64,000 nt of DNA from Stenotrophomonas lactitubi (lineage in GTDB: Bacteria > Pseudomonadota > Gammaproteobacteria > Xanthomonadales > Xanthomonadaceae), in contig NZ_PHQX01000001.1 of assembly GCF_002803515.1 (NCBI RefSeq), forward strand, positions 2,976,001-3,040,000, in the 5' to 3' direction. Shown here piece after piece: positions 8,524 through 16,370 of this stretch. Numbering within the stretch: position 1 is the first letter of the stretch; the number at the start of each line of letters is the position of its first letter. The notes below the pieces were generated by a model. The model was not told the origin of the DNA, searched no databases, and was given only the letters and a program-made list of their open reading frames with translations. The position numbers were made by a program, and so were the translations under genes.

Positions 8524-8530
8524 TTGTTGC

Positions 8531-8585
8531 AAAGCCGAGCCCATGCTCGGCTGATTCAAGCAGCCGAGCCTAGCTCGGCTCTACC
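8531..8585. repeat. SMAG-type palindromic repeat dimer
   Basis: Two stem-loops, AGCCGAGC...GCTCGGCT at 8533-8552 and again at 8562-8580. The second is followed by CTAC, the reverse of the GTAG head that defines S. maltophilia SMAG elements. It lies between convergent genes. Confidence 0.85.
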
Positions 8586-8596
8586 GTTCCGCAGCG

Positions 8597-9355
8597 CTAG
8601 TGGGCGAAGTAGTGCATTCCGCCATCCACCGGAATCACCGCGCCGGTGATGTACCCCGCCAACGGGGAAGCCAGGAACGCGACCAGGTGCGCTACCTCCT
8701 CCGGTTCGCCGAAGCGCCCCATCGGGATGTTGCGGGCGATGAACTCACGTCGGCTCTCTTCGGTGGGATGCAGCCGATCCAGAATCTGCGCGCTGTTGAT
8801 ACGCCCTGGTGCAATCGCGTTGACGGTGATGCCCTCGCCCGCCACGTCGCAGGACAGCCCCTTGCTCCACAGATGCAGCGCCGCCTTCGCAGGGCTCGCG
8901 GCATTCACCGCGCGCGGCTCCATCGAGCCGCTGAGGTTGATCACACGCGCCCAGCCATTGGCCCGCATCGACGGCAGCAACGCCTGCGTCAACCGTCGTG
9001 CTGCCGAGAAGTTCAGCGCCATCGCCTCGTCCCACACGTCGTCTGCTGCAGCCACCCCGGCCAGCCGCGCACCACCGGCCGCATTGACCAGGATATCCAC
9101 GCGCTGCAGCGCCTCCAGCGACGCGCTGGCGATGCGCTGCACATCGTCGGCGTCGGTCAGATCACCCATCACCACCACCGGTACCGGCCCACCCGCCGCC
9201 TCGATCGCGGCCGCCACCGACTGCAACGGCGCCTGCCGCCGCGCGGTGATCGCCACGCGCACACCCAGCGTTGCCAGCACCCGCGCGACACCGGCGCCGA
9301 TGCCACTGCCTGCGCCGGTGACCAGCGCGGTACGTCCTTCAAGATCCAGTTTCAT
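8597..9355 (-). CDS. SDR family oxidoreductase lacking the canonical YxxxK tyrosine
   Basis: The start is the ATG at 9353-9355, giving 252 aa; a longer frame to 9448 would run into the LysR intergenic region. The cofactor site TGAGSGIG near residue 10 is a classical Rossmann TGxxxGxG, and NAAG follows. The catalytic segment reads SGS-MEPRAVN-AASPAKAAL. The Lys is present, but the position four residues before it is Ala, and the Ser-to-Lys spacing is about four residues short. The C-terminal GAVIPVDGG is typical of the family. It therefore has the fold and NAD(P) site but an altered active site. It is divergent from a LysR regulator with 112 bp between starts, a common regulator-target pair. 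Confidence 0.88.
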   Translation of the reverse strand: MKLDLEGRTALVTGAGSGIGAGVARVLATLGVRVAITARRQAPLQSVAAAIEAAGGPVPVVVMGDLTDADDVQRIASASLEALQRVDILVNAAGGARLAGVAAADDVWDEAMALNFSAARRLTQALLPSMRANGWARVINLSGSMEPRAVNAASPAKAALHLWSKGLSCDVAGEGITVNAIAPGRINSAQILDRLHPTEESRREFIARNIPMGRFGEPEEVAHLVAFLASPLAGYITGAVIPVDGGMHYFAH

Positions 9356-9467
9356 GTGCTGCCCTGCCAGGTTCTGCCGGCCCATCTGGCCGCGCGGACA
9401 TGCTCTTTGAATACCCTCGATTGATAAACTCCGGCGAGGTTTCAACATTCAGAACCCGGGGTGTCAG

Positions 9468-10379
9468 ATGAACCTGTTGGAGAGCATGCAGGTCTATGTG
9501 CTGGCCGTGGAAAAAGGCAGCCTGAGTGCCGCGGCGTCGGCACTGGACATCTCCGCGACGATGGCCGGCAAGCACCTGCGCGCCCTGGAGGAACGGCTGG
9601 GCATGCAGCTGTTGAGCCGCACCACGCGACGGCAGCACATGACCGCTTTCGGTGAGGCCTACTACGGCCGCTGCAAGGAGATCCTGCACCTGGTGGAGGA
9701 AACAGATGCGCAGGCACAGCATCACCATCTGGCACCGGCGGGCAAGCTGCGGATCAGTGCACCGGTGATCTTCGGCACGCATGCGCTGGTGCCGGCACTG
9801 TCGACCTACATGGACCGCTACCCCGAGGTCAGTATCGAACTGGTCCTGACCGATCGCGTGGTCGAACTGGCCGAAGAGGGATTCGAGGCGGCCATCCGCA
9901 TCGGTACGCTTGCCGACACCAGCCATCTCGTAGCGCGTCCGCTCAGCCCCTACCGGCTGACCTTGTGTGCATCACCGGCCTATCTCGCGCGGCATGGCAC
10001 GCCGCACAGCGCGCAGGCGCTGCAGAAGCATCAATGCCTGTCGCTGGATCCGGCTGCGCTGTCGCACTGGCTGGGCAACGAGGCAACGTCGGCGGTGCAG
10101 CCGCCCTCGGGACGCCTGCAGATCAACAACGGCGAAGCGTTGCGGCTGGCCGCGCTGCAGGGCTTGGGCATCATCCTGCAGTCGAGCCTGCTGCTGGCAG
10201 CGGACATCGATGCGGGTGGCCTGGTCCCGTTGCTGCCGGAACTTGGTCAGCGCGGTCGGCCCATGCATGTGGTCTATCCGCACGACCGTTATCACTCGAC
10301 CCGGCTGCGCAGCTTCGTGGATTTCCTGGTCGAGCGGTTTCCCTGGGAAGCAGCTGGCCATCGCAGCCAGCCAAAATGA
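9468..10379 (+). CDS. LysR family transcriptional regulator
   Basis: This 303-aa protein has a winged-helix LysR domain in residues 1-60 (VEKGSLSAAASALDIS, then KHLRALEERLGMQLLSR). A periplasmic-binding-like co-inducer domain follows from about residue 90. It resembles the CrgA/DsdC-like branch common in proteobacteria. The divergent SDR gene at 8597-9355 is the most likely target, and such regulators usually also repress themselves from the shared intergenic region. The inducer is unknown. Confidence 0.93.
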   Translation: MNLLESMQVYVLAVEKGSLSAAASALDISATMAGKHLRALEERLGMQLLSRTTRRQHMTAFGEAYYGRCKEILHLVEETDAQAQHHHLAPAGKLRISAPVIFGTHALVPALSTYMDRYPEVSIELVLTDRVVELAEEGFEAAIRIGTLADTSHLVARPLSPYRLTLCASPAYLARHGTPHSAQALQKHQCLSLDPAALSHWLGNEATSAVQPPSGRLQINNGEALRLAALQGLGIILQSSLLLAADIDAGGLVPLLPELGQRGRPMHVVYPHDRYHSTRLRSFVDFLVERFPWEAAGHRSQPK

Positions 10380-10386
10380 TGCCCAT

Positions 10387-10425
10387 AAAAAAACCCCCTC
10401 CCCGCTGGGCAGTCGGGGAAGGGGT
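10387..10425 (-). terminator. Terminator of the histone-like gene (bidirectional)
   Basis: On the minus strand ACCCCTTCCCCG pairs with CGGGGAGGGGGT-like sequence and is followed by a run of T (AAAAAAA on the plus strand at 10387-10393). It also lies 14 nt after the LysR stop and could serve both genes. Confidence 0.88.
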
Positions 10426-10451
10426 CTCAGGGTACGGCTATCGGGAAGTAC

Positions 10452-10991
10452 TTAGATCAGCGGTGCCGGAGTTGCCGGAAGGGCCACCGGGGCGGCCTTC
10501 TTCTTGCGGGCGGCCGGCTTGCGCTTGGCAACCTTCTTGGCAGCCTTCTTCGGGGCAGCCTTCTTGGTGGCCTTCTTCGCAGTCTTCTTCACCGCCTTCT
10601 TGGCGGTCTTCTTCACCGCCTTCTTCACTGCCTTCTTGGCGACCTTCTTGGCCGGCTTGCGGGCAGTAGCTTTCTTGGCGGTCTTCTTTACGGCTTTCTT
10701 GGCAGTCTTCTTGGTGGCCTTCTTGGCTACCTTCTTGACGGCCTTCTTCGCGGTCTTCTTTACGGCCTTCTTGGCAGTGGACTTCTTGGCTACCTTCTTC
10801 GCAGCCTTCTTCACTGTCTTCTTCGCCGTGGCCTTCTTGGCGACCTTCTTGGCAGCCTTCTTCACTGCCTTCTTGGCGGTCGCCTTCTTCGCGACCTTCT
10901 TCACTGCCTTCTTGGCAGCGGCCTTCTTGGCGACCTTCTTCACCGCTTTCTTGGCGGCGGGCTTTTTCTTCGCAGCTTTCTTGGTTGCCAT
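10452..10991 (-). CDS. Histone H1-like Lys/Ala-rich DNA-binding protein
   Basis: The 179-aa product is composed almost wholly of Lys, Ala and Val in AKKAVKK / VAKKA repeats, like the C-terminal tail of eukaryotic histone H1 and the AlgP/HctB-type bacterial proteins. It ends in a short neutral tail, PVALPATPAPLI. It should bind DNA non-specifically and affect nucleoid packing or transcription; in P. aeruginosa AlgP such a protein affects alginate synthesis. A GAGGAG ribosome binding site lies 9 nt before the ATG. The gene is made of near-identical 6-12 bp units, so in-frame length variation between strains is likely. Its promoter appears to lie almost 290 bp upstream. Confidence 0.93.
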   Translation of the reverse strand: MATKKAAKKKPAAKKAVKKVAKKAAAKKAVKKVAKKATAKKAVKKAAKKVAKKATAKKTVKKAAKKVAKKSTAKKAVKKTAKKAVKKVAKKATKKTAKKAVKKTAKKATARKPAKKVAKKAVKKAVKKTAKKAVKKTAKKATKKAAPKKAAKKVAKRKPAARKKKAAPVALPATPAPLI

Positions 10992-11006
10992 GGTGATGGC
11001 TCCTCG

Positions 11007-11225
11007 TCAGTGATAGGGAGTTGAAACGCCCAGGTGGATCAAACCCGCCCATGCTGCGTGCGGGGACCGCCGGCGCGTCAGGCGCGCCGTTACGGATGCG
11101 GTGATGCCCGCCACGATCGGCGGAGCAGGCATCGGAACAGGGGTCGCCTTGCATTTCTCCGGGGGAAGCGGGGCCATGTCCACCGTCTTGAGGATCGCGG
11201 TGGTCTTCGAGGGGCTGCTTCGCAT
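11007..11225 (-). CDS. Questionable 72-codon ORF in the leader of the histone-like gene
   Basis: An ATG at 11223-11225 opens 72 codons ending at 11007, 15 nt before the histone-like start. It begins MRSSPSKTTAILKTVDM and resembles nothing I recognise. It has no ribosome binding site. Its first half uses G/C-ending codons like real genes here, but the second half does not. It lies inside the predicted 5' leader transcript, so it may be an upstream ORF or chance. Confidence 0.15.
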   Translation of the reverse strand: MRSSPSKTTAILKTVDMAPLPPEKCKATPVPMPAPPIVAGITASVTARLTRRRSPHAAWAGLIHLGVSTPYH

Positions 11226-11277
11226 CGGACGATTGATTCTGCGCACTCGGTTTGGCAGGCAAGGTCTGCTGAGGCGA

Positions 11278-11306
11278 AACCTAATCACGGTTTTTTTTAC
11301 TGTCAA
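11278..11306 (-). promoter_or_regulatory. Minus-strand sigma70 promoter with A-tract spacer
   Basis: On the minus strand TTGACA (11301-11306) is followed by a 17-nt spacer containing eight consecutive A and then TAGGTT (11278-11283). The predicted start near 11271 would give a leader of about 280 nt before the histone-like gene. Confidence 0.6.
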
Positions 11307-11716
11307 CAACCCCCGCGAAAAATTTTCACATCCGCCGCGTCCCGGGAGCCCTTCCCGCGCCTGCCGATGTTGCTCCGCGAGCGCCGGCAAACACGGCATC
11401 GCGCATCGTCGCTGCCATCGGCTGCGTACCAACAGCGAAGAAAAAACACTTGAAACAAGCACTCTGCGTCATGTAGAGGCCTGGAGTGGAACGCCACACG
11501 GCGACGTGGTCGTGCACGGCGATGCACTCGCCAACGCCAGCACAACGGACCTGCAACAAGGCCAAAAACTTTTCACATCCGGGCGCGCCGCCGCGGGGGT
11601 GGAAACGCGGATTTGCGCAAAACTGCGCACGCCTTTTGGCCGCGCTCAACACCGGCTGATGCCATGGCGATGGCATGCGGCGAACCGGTCGGCATAAGTT
11701 CGACGCGTCCTCCAAA

Positions 11717-11750
11717 ACGAAAACGGCCACCCGAGGGTGGCCGTTTTCGT
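11717..11750 (-). terminator. Terminator of gcvH
   Basis: A perfect 15-bp stem, ACGAAAACGGCCACC with its complement, closes on a CGAG loop. On the minus strand the base of the stem continues into TTTTGGAGG. It starts 17 nt beyond the gcvH stop. Confidence 0.92.
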
Positions 11751-11767
11751 ACCGGGGAAACGACGAC

Positions 11768-12163
11768 TCAGTGCTCTTCGTCTTCCAGGCCTTCGGCGTA
11801 CGCGTCCGGGTCCAGCAGCTCGTTGAGCTCTTCGCTGTTGGACACTTCGACCACGAACATCCAGCCGTCGCCGTAGGCGTCTTCGTTGATGGTTTCCGGC
11901 TTGTCGGCCAGCGACGAGTTCACCTCGACGATGGTGCCGCTGATCGGGCTGTAGACGTCGGAGGCGGCCTTCACCGACTCGACGACCGCGATCTGCTCGT
12001 TGGCCTTGGCGGTCGTGCCGACTTCCGGCAGCTCGACGTAGACCAGGTCACCCAGCAGGCCCTGAGCGTGGTCGGAAATACCGACGGTCACGCGGCCATT
12101 GCCTTCGACACGGGCCCACTCATGGGACTTGAGGAACTTGAGGTCGCCGGGGATCTCGCTCAT
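11768..12163 (-). CDS. gcvH: Glycine cleavage system H protein
   Basis: This 131-aa protein is the lipoyl-carrying H protein, which shuttles the aminomethyl group of glycine from P protein to T protein. The lipoylation site is Lys65 in [11 protein letters not shown], followed by the conserved PISG turn, and GDGWMFVVE is the typical C-terminal strand. Length is normal for the family. It lies 94 bp downstream of gcvT on the same strand and ends at a strong terminator; a possible minor promoter element (TACACT) lies in the gap. The P protein gene is not in the window. Confidence 0.97.
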   Translation of the reverse strand: MSEIPGDLKFLKSHEWARVEGNGRVTVGISDHAQGLLGDLVYVELPEVGTTAKANEQIAVVESVKAASDVYSPISGTIVEVNSSLADKPETINEDAYGDGWMFVVEVSNSEELNELLDPDAYAEGLEDEEH

Positions 12164-12257
12164 GGGACTGCTCCAGAGATATGCAGGGGGTGGAAAAAAC
12201 GGGGCTAGTGTAACCAACCGGCCGCCACTGCTGGCAGTGACGACCGGCACGTTTGGA

Positions 12258-13370
12258 TCATGCGTCGGTGAGCACGCCGGGTTGGGCCTGGCCTTCGCGC
12301 ACGAACGGGAACTTGACCACCCGCACCGGCACCTGACGGCCGCGGATGTCGACGGTGACCTGACCGAGTTCACCGGCCGGTACGCGCGCGAATGCGATGC
12401 CCTTGGCCAGGGTCGGCGAGAAGGTGCCGGACAGGATCTCGCCCTGGCCGCCGGCCGTGGTGACCGCCTGGCCATGGCGCAGCACACCCTTCTCATCCAT
12501 CACCAGGCCGATCATCTGGCGTGCGTTGCCAGCGGCCTTCTGCGCCTCCAGCACATCGCGGCCGATGAAGTCGCGGCCTTCGTCCAGCGACACCGTCCAG
12601 GCCAGCGCCGCTTCGTAGGGACTGATCGCTTCGTCCATGTCCTGGCCGTACAGATTCATGCCGGCTTCCAGGCGCAGGGTGTCGCGCGCGCCGAGGCCGG
12701 CCGGCTTCACGCCAGCAGCAAGCAGGCGGTTCCAGAACGCGACCACGGCATCCTGCGGCAGCAGGATCTCGAAACCGTCTTCGCCGGTGTAGCCGGTGCG
12801 GGCGACGAACAGTTCAACGCCGTCATCGGACTGCACCTGCAGCGCGGCGAAGCGGCCGAGCTTGCCCAGCGACTCACGGTCGGCTTCGCCGGCCAGGCCG
12901 ATGACGATGTCGCGCGCCTGCGGACCCTGCACGGCGAGGATCGCCAGGTCCGGACGCTGCTCGACGGAGACGTTGAACGGCGCCGCCTGCTCGCGCAGCC
13001 ACGCCAGATCCTTCTCGCGGGTGGAGGCATTGACCACCATGCGGAAGAAGTCTTCGCCCAGGTAATAGACGATCAGGTCGTCGATGACGCCGCCCTGCGG
13101 ATTCAGCATGCACGAGTACAACGCCTTGCCGGTGGCCTTGAGCTTGTCGACCGAGTTGGCCAGCAGGCGGCGCAGGAACGGCTTGACCTGGTCGCCGCGC
13201 AGGTCGACCACGGTCATGTGGCTGACGTCGAACACGCCCGACTCACGACGCACCAGGTGGTGCTCGTCCAGCTGCGAGCCGTAGTGGATGGGCATGTCCC
13301 AACCCCCGAAATCGACCATCTTGGCGCCAAGGGCGCGGTGGGTATCGTTGAGCAGCGTCTTCTGGGTCAT
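12258..13370 (-). CDS. gcvT: Glycine cleavage system aminomethyltransferase (T protein)
   Basis: The start at 13370 ([19 protein letters not shown]) gives 370 aa, the usual GcvT length; the frame extends to 13397 but the first nine codons look non-native. Family segments are visible: [14 protein letters not shown], the VFDVSHM strand, and the [10 protein letters not shown] and [14 protein letters not shown] segments of the folate-binding core. It transfers the methylene group from the H-protein arm to tetrahydrofolate and releases ammonia. It is the first gene of gcvT-gcvH. I see a GATAAT -10 element upstream but no glycine riboswitch. Confidence 0.97.
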   Translation of the reverse strand: MTQKTLLNDTHRALGAKMVDFGGWDMPIHYGSQLDEHHLVRRESGVFDVSHMTVVDLRGDQVKPFLRRLLANSVDKLKATGKALYSCMLNPQGGVIDDLIVYYLGEDFFRMVVNASTREKDLAWLREQAAPFNVSVEQRPDLAILAVQGPQARDIVIGLAGEADRESLGKLGRFAALQVQSDDGVELFVARTGYTGEDGFEILLPQDAVVAFWNRLLAAGVKPAGLGARDTLRLEAGMNLYGQDMDEAISPYEAALAWTVSLDEGRDFIGRDVLEAQKAAGNARQMIGLVMDEKGVLRHGQAVTTAGGQGEILSGTFSPTLAKGIAFARVPAGELGQVTVDIRGRQVPVRVVKFPFVREGQAQPGVLTDA

Positions 13371-13405
13371 GACCGGGTCCGGCAGCAGAGGAAACAAGAA
13401 CGCGC

Positions 13406-13411
13406 ATTATC
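13406..13411 (-). promoter_or_regulatory. -10 element upstream of gcvT
   Basis: GATAAT on the minus strand lies about 36 nt before the gcvT ATG and is the only AT-rich hexamer in the region. The -35 position (CGACCT) is poor, so the promoter may need an activator. Confidence 0.4.
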
Positions 13412-13460
13412 CCAGATCGGTCGGCCGCAGGTCGCGCCGCAGCGCAGCGGGGGGATGTTG

Positions 13461-14005
13461 GCCGGCCTGCGGCCGGCGGGTGCTTTCTACAAGCCAGGGC
13501 GCAAAGCGCAAAGCCGAAGCGTGTCGGCTCTGGGTTCTTTCGGCTTGGTCGGAGCAGCGTGGGCACGCGGAGGACGCCGTAAACCCATCCCTGGGGGCTT
13601 GGCCGCCGCATCCATGCGGCGGACACCTCCGCGTGCCCACGCTGCCCCTCCCTTCCGGAGTTCCCGGAGACGGGACGGAAGGCAAGAGCGGTTGTGGATG
13701 TCGATACATATAAGGAGAGGGGTGGGATTTCTTTTCCTGCCGAAAAGAAATCCCACCCCGGCCATGACCCGCGAGCGCAGCGACCCGCTTCTGCTTCGCT
13801 CTTATTTTCTTTTCCGTGGGTGGACGCCACCGGAAACTGTCAGAGGTCGGGCGGGTGGGCTGGGCAGGGGTGTCCGCGCCATGGATGGCGCGGCCAAGCC
13901 TACAAGGACGTACTTGCGGCGTCCCCTGCACAGCCCACCCGCCCGACCCAACCCAGCATCTGCTTTCAGCGACCATCCACGAGGGGCTGCGCCGTTGGCT
14001 GGAAA
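13461..14005. repeat. Composite palindromic repeat, pair 2
   Basis: A boundary hairpin, GCCGGCC-TGC-GGCCGGC at 13461-13477, is followed by the reverse half to about 13680. Its outer stem GGGCACGCGGAGG pairs with CCTCCGCGTGCCC, and its inner palindrome is GCCGCATCCATGCGGC. The centre carries a GGGGT-type hairpin. The forward half (about 13775-14005) has the T-rich tract, GGAAACTGTC, the long hairpin with GGACGTACTTGCGGCGTCC, and the CCACGAGGGGC...GCCGTTGGC end. The pair separates gcvT from nfeD; no gene is present. Confidence 0.88.
13719..13759. repeat. GGGGT...ACCCC hairpin, copy 2
   Basis: An 18-bp perfect stem: arm GGGGTGGGATTTCTTTTC at 13719-13736, loop CTGCC, arm at 13742-13759. It occupies the centre of composite repeat pair 2. 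Its internal bases differ from copy 1, but both strands of the stem changed together. Confidence 0.9.
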
Positions 14006-14007
14006 AC

Positions 14008-14442
14008 TCAGCCGGCCGCTTCGACCACCAGCGCACTGCCCTGCACCGCCACTACCCGCACCAGCGTGCCGGCCGGCAGCTCCGGCCCACTCACCTGCCA
14101 CGACGCGTCGTCGATGCTGACCCTGCCCTGCCCGCCGACGATGGCCTGCTGCAATGGCACCACCCGGCCGACCAGTTGTTCAGCGCGACGGTTCAGCAGT
14201 GGCGCGTCGCTCTGCCGCGCACGCGGCTTGCCCCAGTGCCGGTAGCACTGGATCGACAGCACGCTCAGCACCACGAAGGCGACCACCTGCCACAGCACCG
14301 GAACATCGGCGAACACCGCTACCAGCGCGAACACCGCCGCCGCACCGATGCCGATCCACAGCATGAACGCGCCGGGCGCCAGCGCTTCGGCGGCGAACAG
14401 CAACAACGCCAGCGCACCCCAGGCAACGACTTCCCAGCGCAT
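14008..14442 (-). CDS. NfeD family membrane protein
   Basis: The start at 14442 (MRWEVVAWGALALLLF) gives 144 aa. Two or three membrane segments occupy residues 1-75. An OB-fold NfeD C-terminal domain follows from about residue 85 (LVGRVVPLQQAIVGGQGRV, then ELPAGTLVRVVAVQG). NfeD proteins partner with SPFH/stomatin-like proteins and are thought to act in membrane microdomain organisation or membrane-protein quality control. The gene starts 1 nt after the stop of the SPFH gene, so the two are co-translated. Its 3' end abuts composite repeat pair 2. Confidence 0.92.
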   Translation of the reverse strand: MRWEVVAWGALALLLFAAEALAPGAFMLWIGIGAAAVFALVAVFADVPVLWQVVAFVVLSVLSIQCYRHWGKPRARQSDAPLLNRRAEQLVGRVVPLQQAIVGGQGRVSIDDASWQVSGPELPAGTLVRVVAVQGSALVVEAAG

Positions 14443-14443
14443 G

Positions 14444-15403
14444 TCAGCCTCCAATCGGCGGCGGCCGCTTGGCCGGCTGCCGGGTTTCCTGATTGGACAG
14501 GGCCTGCTTGGCGAGCTCGGCCACGCCGGCAATCGAACCAATCACGCCGCTGGCCTCCATCGGCATCAACACCAGCTTCTGGTTCGGCGACGTGGCCAGT
14601 GCCTTGAACGCTTCCACATACTTCTGTGCGATGAAGTAGTTGATGGCCTGGACGTCGCCGTCGGCGATCGCCGCCGACACCACCTGGGTTGCCTTGGCTT
14701 CGGCTTCGGCCAGGCGCTCACGGGCTTCGGCGTCGCGGAACGCGGCCTCGCGCCGCCCCTCCGCTTCCAGCACCGTGGCCTGCTTCTCGCCTTCGGCACG
14801 CAGAATCTCGGACTGTCGGGAACCTTCCGCCTCGAGGATCTGCGCGCGCTTCTCGCGCTCGGCCTTCATCTGCCGTGCCATCGCATCAAGCAGGTCGCGC
14901 GGCGGCTGGATGTCGCGGATCTCGATGCGGTTGACCTTCACGCCCCAGGGATTGGTCGCATGGTCGACCACACTGAGCAGCTTGGCGTTGATCACCTCGC
15001 GCTGGCTGAGTGATTCATCCAGGTCCATCGAGCCGATCACGGTACGGATGTTGGTCTGCACCAGGGCGATCATCGCCACTTCCAGCACCGACACCTCGTA
15101 GGCGGCCTTGGCCGCGTCCAGTACCTGGAAGAACACCACGCCATCGACGCGCACGGCGGCGTTGTCCTTGGTGATCACTTCCTGGCCGGGCACGTCCAGC
15201 ACCTGCTCCATCATGTTCACCTTGCGCCCCACCCCATAGACGATCGGGATCAGGAAGTGCAGGCCGGGCGACATCGTGTGGGTGTAACGGCCGAACCGCT
15301 CGACGGTCCATTCATAGCCCTGCGGCACCATCCGTACCGCCTTGAACAGGATGATCACGGCCACGAAGGCCAGAACCGCGCTGAAGAACATGGTCGGGAA
15401 CAT
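14444..15403 (-). CDS. SPFH/band-7 (stomatin-like, QmcA-type) membrane protein
   Basis: The start at 15403 (MFPTMFFSAVLAFVAVIIL) gives 319 aa; a longer frame upstream has no membrane-protein-like start. Residues 5-22 are a single membrane anchor, then a band-7 domain (VPQGYEWTVERFGRYTHTM through NRIEIRDIQPP). A coiled-coil Ala/Glu-rich segment (AEREKRAQILEAEG repeats) and a short C-terminal tail follow. It belongs to the QmcA/paraslipin group, which oligomerises on the membrane and works with NfeD partners such as the next gene. Confidence 0.93.
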   Translation of the reverse strand: MFPTMFFSAVLAFVAVIILFKAVRMVPQGYEWTVERFGRYTHTMSPGLHFLIPIVYGVGRKVNMMEQVLDVPGQEVITKDNAAVRVDGVVFFQVLDAAKAAYEVSVLEVAMIALVQTNIRTVIGSMDLDESLSQREVINAKLLSVVDHATNPWGVKVNRIEIRDIQPPRDLLDAMARQMKAEREKRAQILEAEGSRQSEILRAEGEKQATVLEAEGRREAAFRDAEARERLAEAEAKATQVVSAAIADGDVQAINYFIAQKYVEAFKALATSPNQKLVLMPMEASGVIGSIAGVAELAKQALSNQETRQPAKRPPPIGG

Positions 15404-15486
15404 CGCGCTTTCCTTATGGGAGACGTCCGGAGCCCAGCATAGCGCGCGGATGCAGGCAGTGCGGGTGCGGGACGTTCCAACGGAAA

Positions 15487-15513
15487 GCAGCCGAGCATGG
15501 CCCGGCGCTACAG
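15487..15513. repeat. Single SMAG-type repeat
   Basis: Read on the minus strand it is CTGTAGCGCCGGGC followed by CATGCTCGGCTGC, a GTAG-headed stem-loop. One arm is of the CCGGGC type and the other of the CCGAGC type, so the stem has a mismatch. It lies between the SPFH promoter and the GntR gene 3' end. Confidence 0.7.
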
Positions 15514-15524
15514 CATGGGCCCGG

Positions 15525-16268
15525 TCAGATCCGGGTCGTGGCCAGGAAGCGCTCGCGGTCCTGCTGGGTCTGCCGGCGGATCTCGGCCAGCGCCTGGCTT
15601 TCGGTCGCCTCCAGCATCGCCTCGAACAGGCGCTGGAAGTGATGCCGCATCGCATTGCGTGCCGCGACCGGATCGCGCGCGCGCAGACCTTCGAAGATCG
15701 CCATGTGCTCGTCGGCGCGGCTGGCACCATCGTCATGGCACACCCGGGCATAGACCTCGGTCACCCGCGGCAGCTCACTGCGCATGCGCCAGATCTGCTG
15801 CACGAAATACTCGACCACCGGATTGCCGGACAGGCGGGCGATGGTCAGATGGAAGCGGCGGTCGTAATCGCCGGCCTCTTCATCGCTGAGGTCACGCCGG
15901 CACAGTGCTTCGGCCAGCACCTGCAACTCGGCGATGCCGGCCTCATCGATATTGCTTGCCGCCAGCGCGGCGGCTTCTGCCTCGAACACGGCACGCGCAG
16001 CGGTCAGGTCGAAGGCGCTGATATCGGGCAGCCCGCCGGCAGCCTGTGCCGGGCGCGGCTTCACATAGACACCCGAGCCGATACGGATCGCGATCCAGCC
16101 CTGCGCTTCCAGGGCGATTTCCGCCTCGCGGATGGTGACCCGGCTGACGCCGAAGCGTTCGGCAAGTTCACGTTCGCCCGGCAGGCGCGAACCCGACGGA
16201 TATTCGCCATCTTCGATCAGCTTGCGGAGCTTGGCGGCGATGGTCTGGTAAAGACGGTTGGCGGACAT
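15525..16268 (-). CDS. GntR/FadR-subfamily regulator of the alginate locus
   Basis: The ATG at 16268 (MSANRLYQTIAAKLR) gives 247 aa. Residues 5-75 form a GntR winged helix (LPGERELAERFGVSRVTIREA). The C-terminal two-thirds is the all-helical FCD ligand domain, with candidate metal/ligand residues in RRFHLTIARLSGNP and RADEHMAIFEGL. This architecture is shared by ExuR/UxuR-type uronate-responsive repressors. It lies at the outer end of the alginate genes, downstream of the receptor on the same strand, which makes it the likely repressor of both arms, with an unsaturated uronate or KDG-like inducer inferred from context. Confidence 0.9.
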   Translation of the reverse strand: MSANRLYQTIAAKLRKLIEDGEYPSGSRLPGERELAERFGVSRVTIREAEIALEAQGWIAIRIGSGVYVKPRPAQAAGGLPDISAFDLTAARAVFEAEAAALAASNIDEAGIAELQVLAEALCRRDLSDEEAGDYDRRFHLTIARLSGNPVVEYFVQQIWRMRSELPRVTEVYARVCHDDGASRADEHMAIFEGLRARDPVAARNAMRHHFQRLFEAMLEATESQALAEIRRQTQQDRERFLATTRI

Positions 16269-16370
16269 GCGGCTGACCCTTGGCGGTTCCCTCCGGGCCC
16301 GTCCCCGGCCACCGGGCACGGTGCGGGTCCGGTTGGAGCGACGGCGCGACCATTGGCCGCGCCGCCCTGT

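Larger units (their letters stand above)
10992..11716. other. Gene-poor leader and promoter region of the histone-like gene
   Basis: No convincing gene is visible here. The region contains a minus-strand promoter (11278-11306), a weak 72-codon frame on the minus strand (11007-11225) and two copies of TTTTCACATCCG at 11323-11334 and 11570-11581. Base composition is locally richer in A/T tracts than in the surrounding genes. Confidence 0.6.

Noticed and set aside
9356..9448. N-terminal extension of the SDR gene
   Set aside because: The extra residues are not SDR-like and would use up the shared promoter with the LysR gene.
10452..10991. Tandem repeats resembling a CRISPR or minisatellite
   Set aside because: The repeats are Lys/Ala codon units within one open frame, without spacers.
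11101..11697. A 198-codon plus-strand frame upstream of gcvH
   Set aside because: Composition changes along its length, no recognisable motif, and it crosses the promoter and repeated motifs of the histone-like gene leader.
13371..13500. Possible glycine riboswitch before gcvT
   Set aside because: No tandem aptamer-like conserved core is visible in the leader; only a -10-like hexamer was found.
12099..14120. A 673-codon plus-strand frame across gcvT and repeat pair 2
   Set aside because: It is antisense to gcvT and runs through repeats; no domain and no ribosome binding site.
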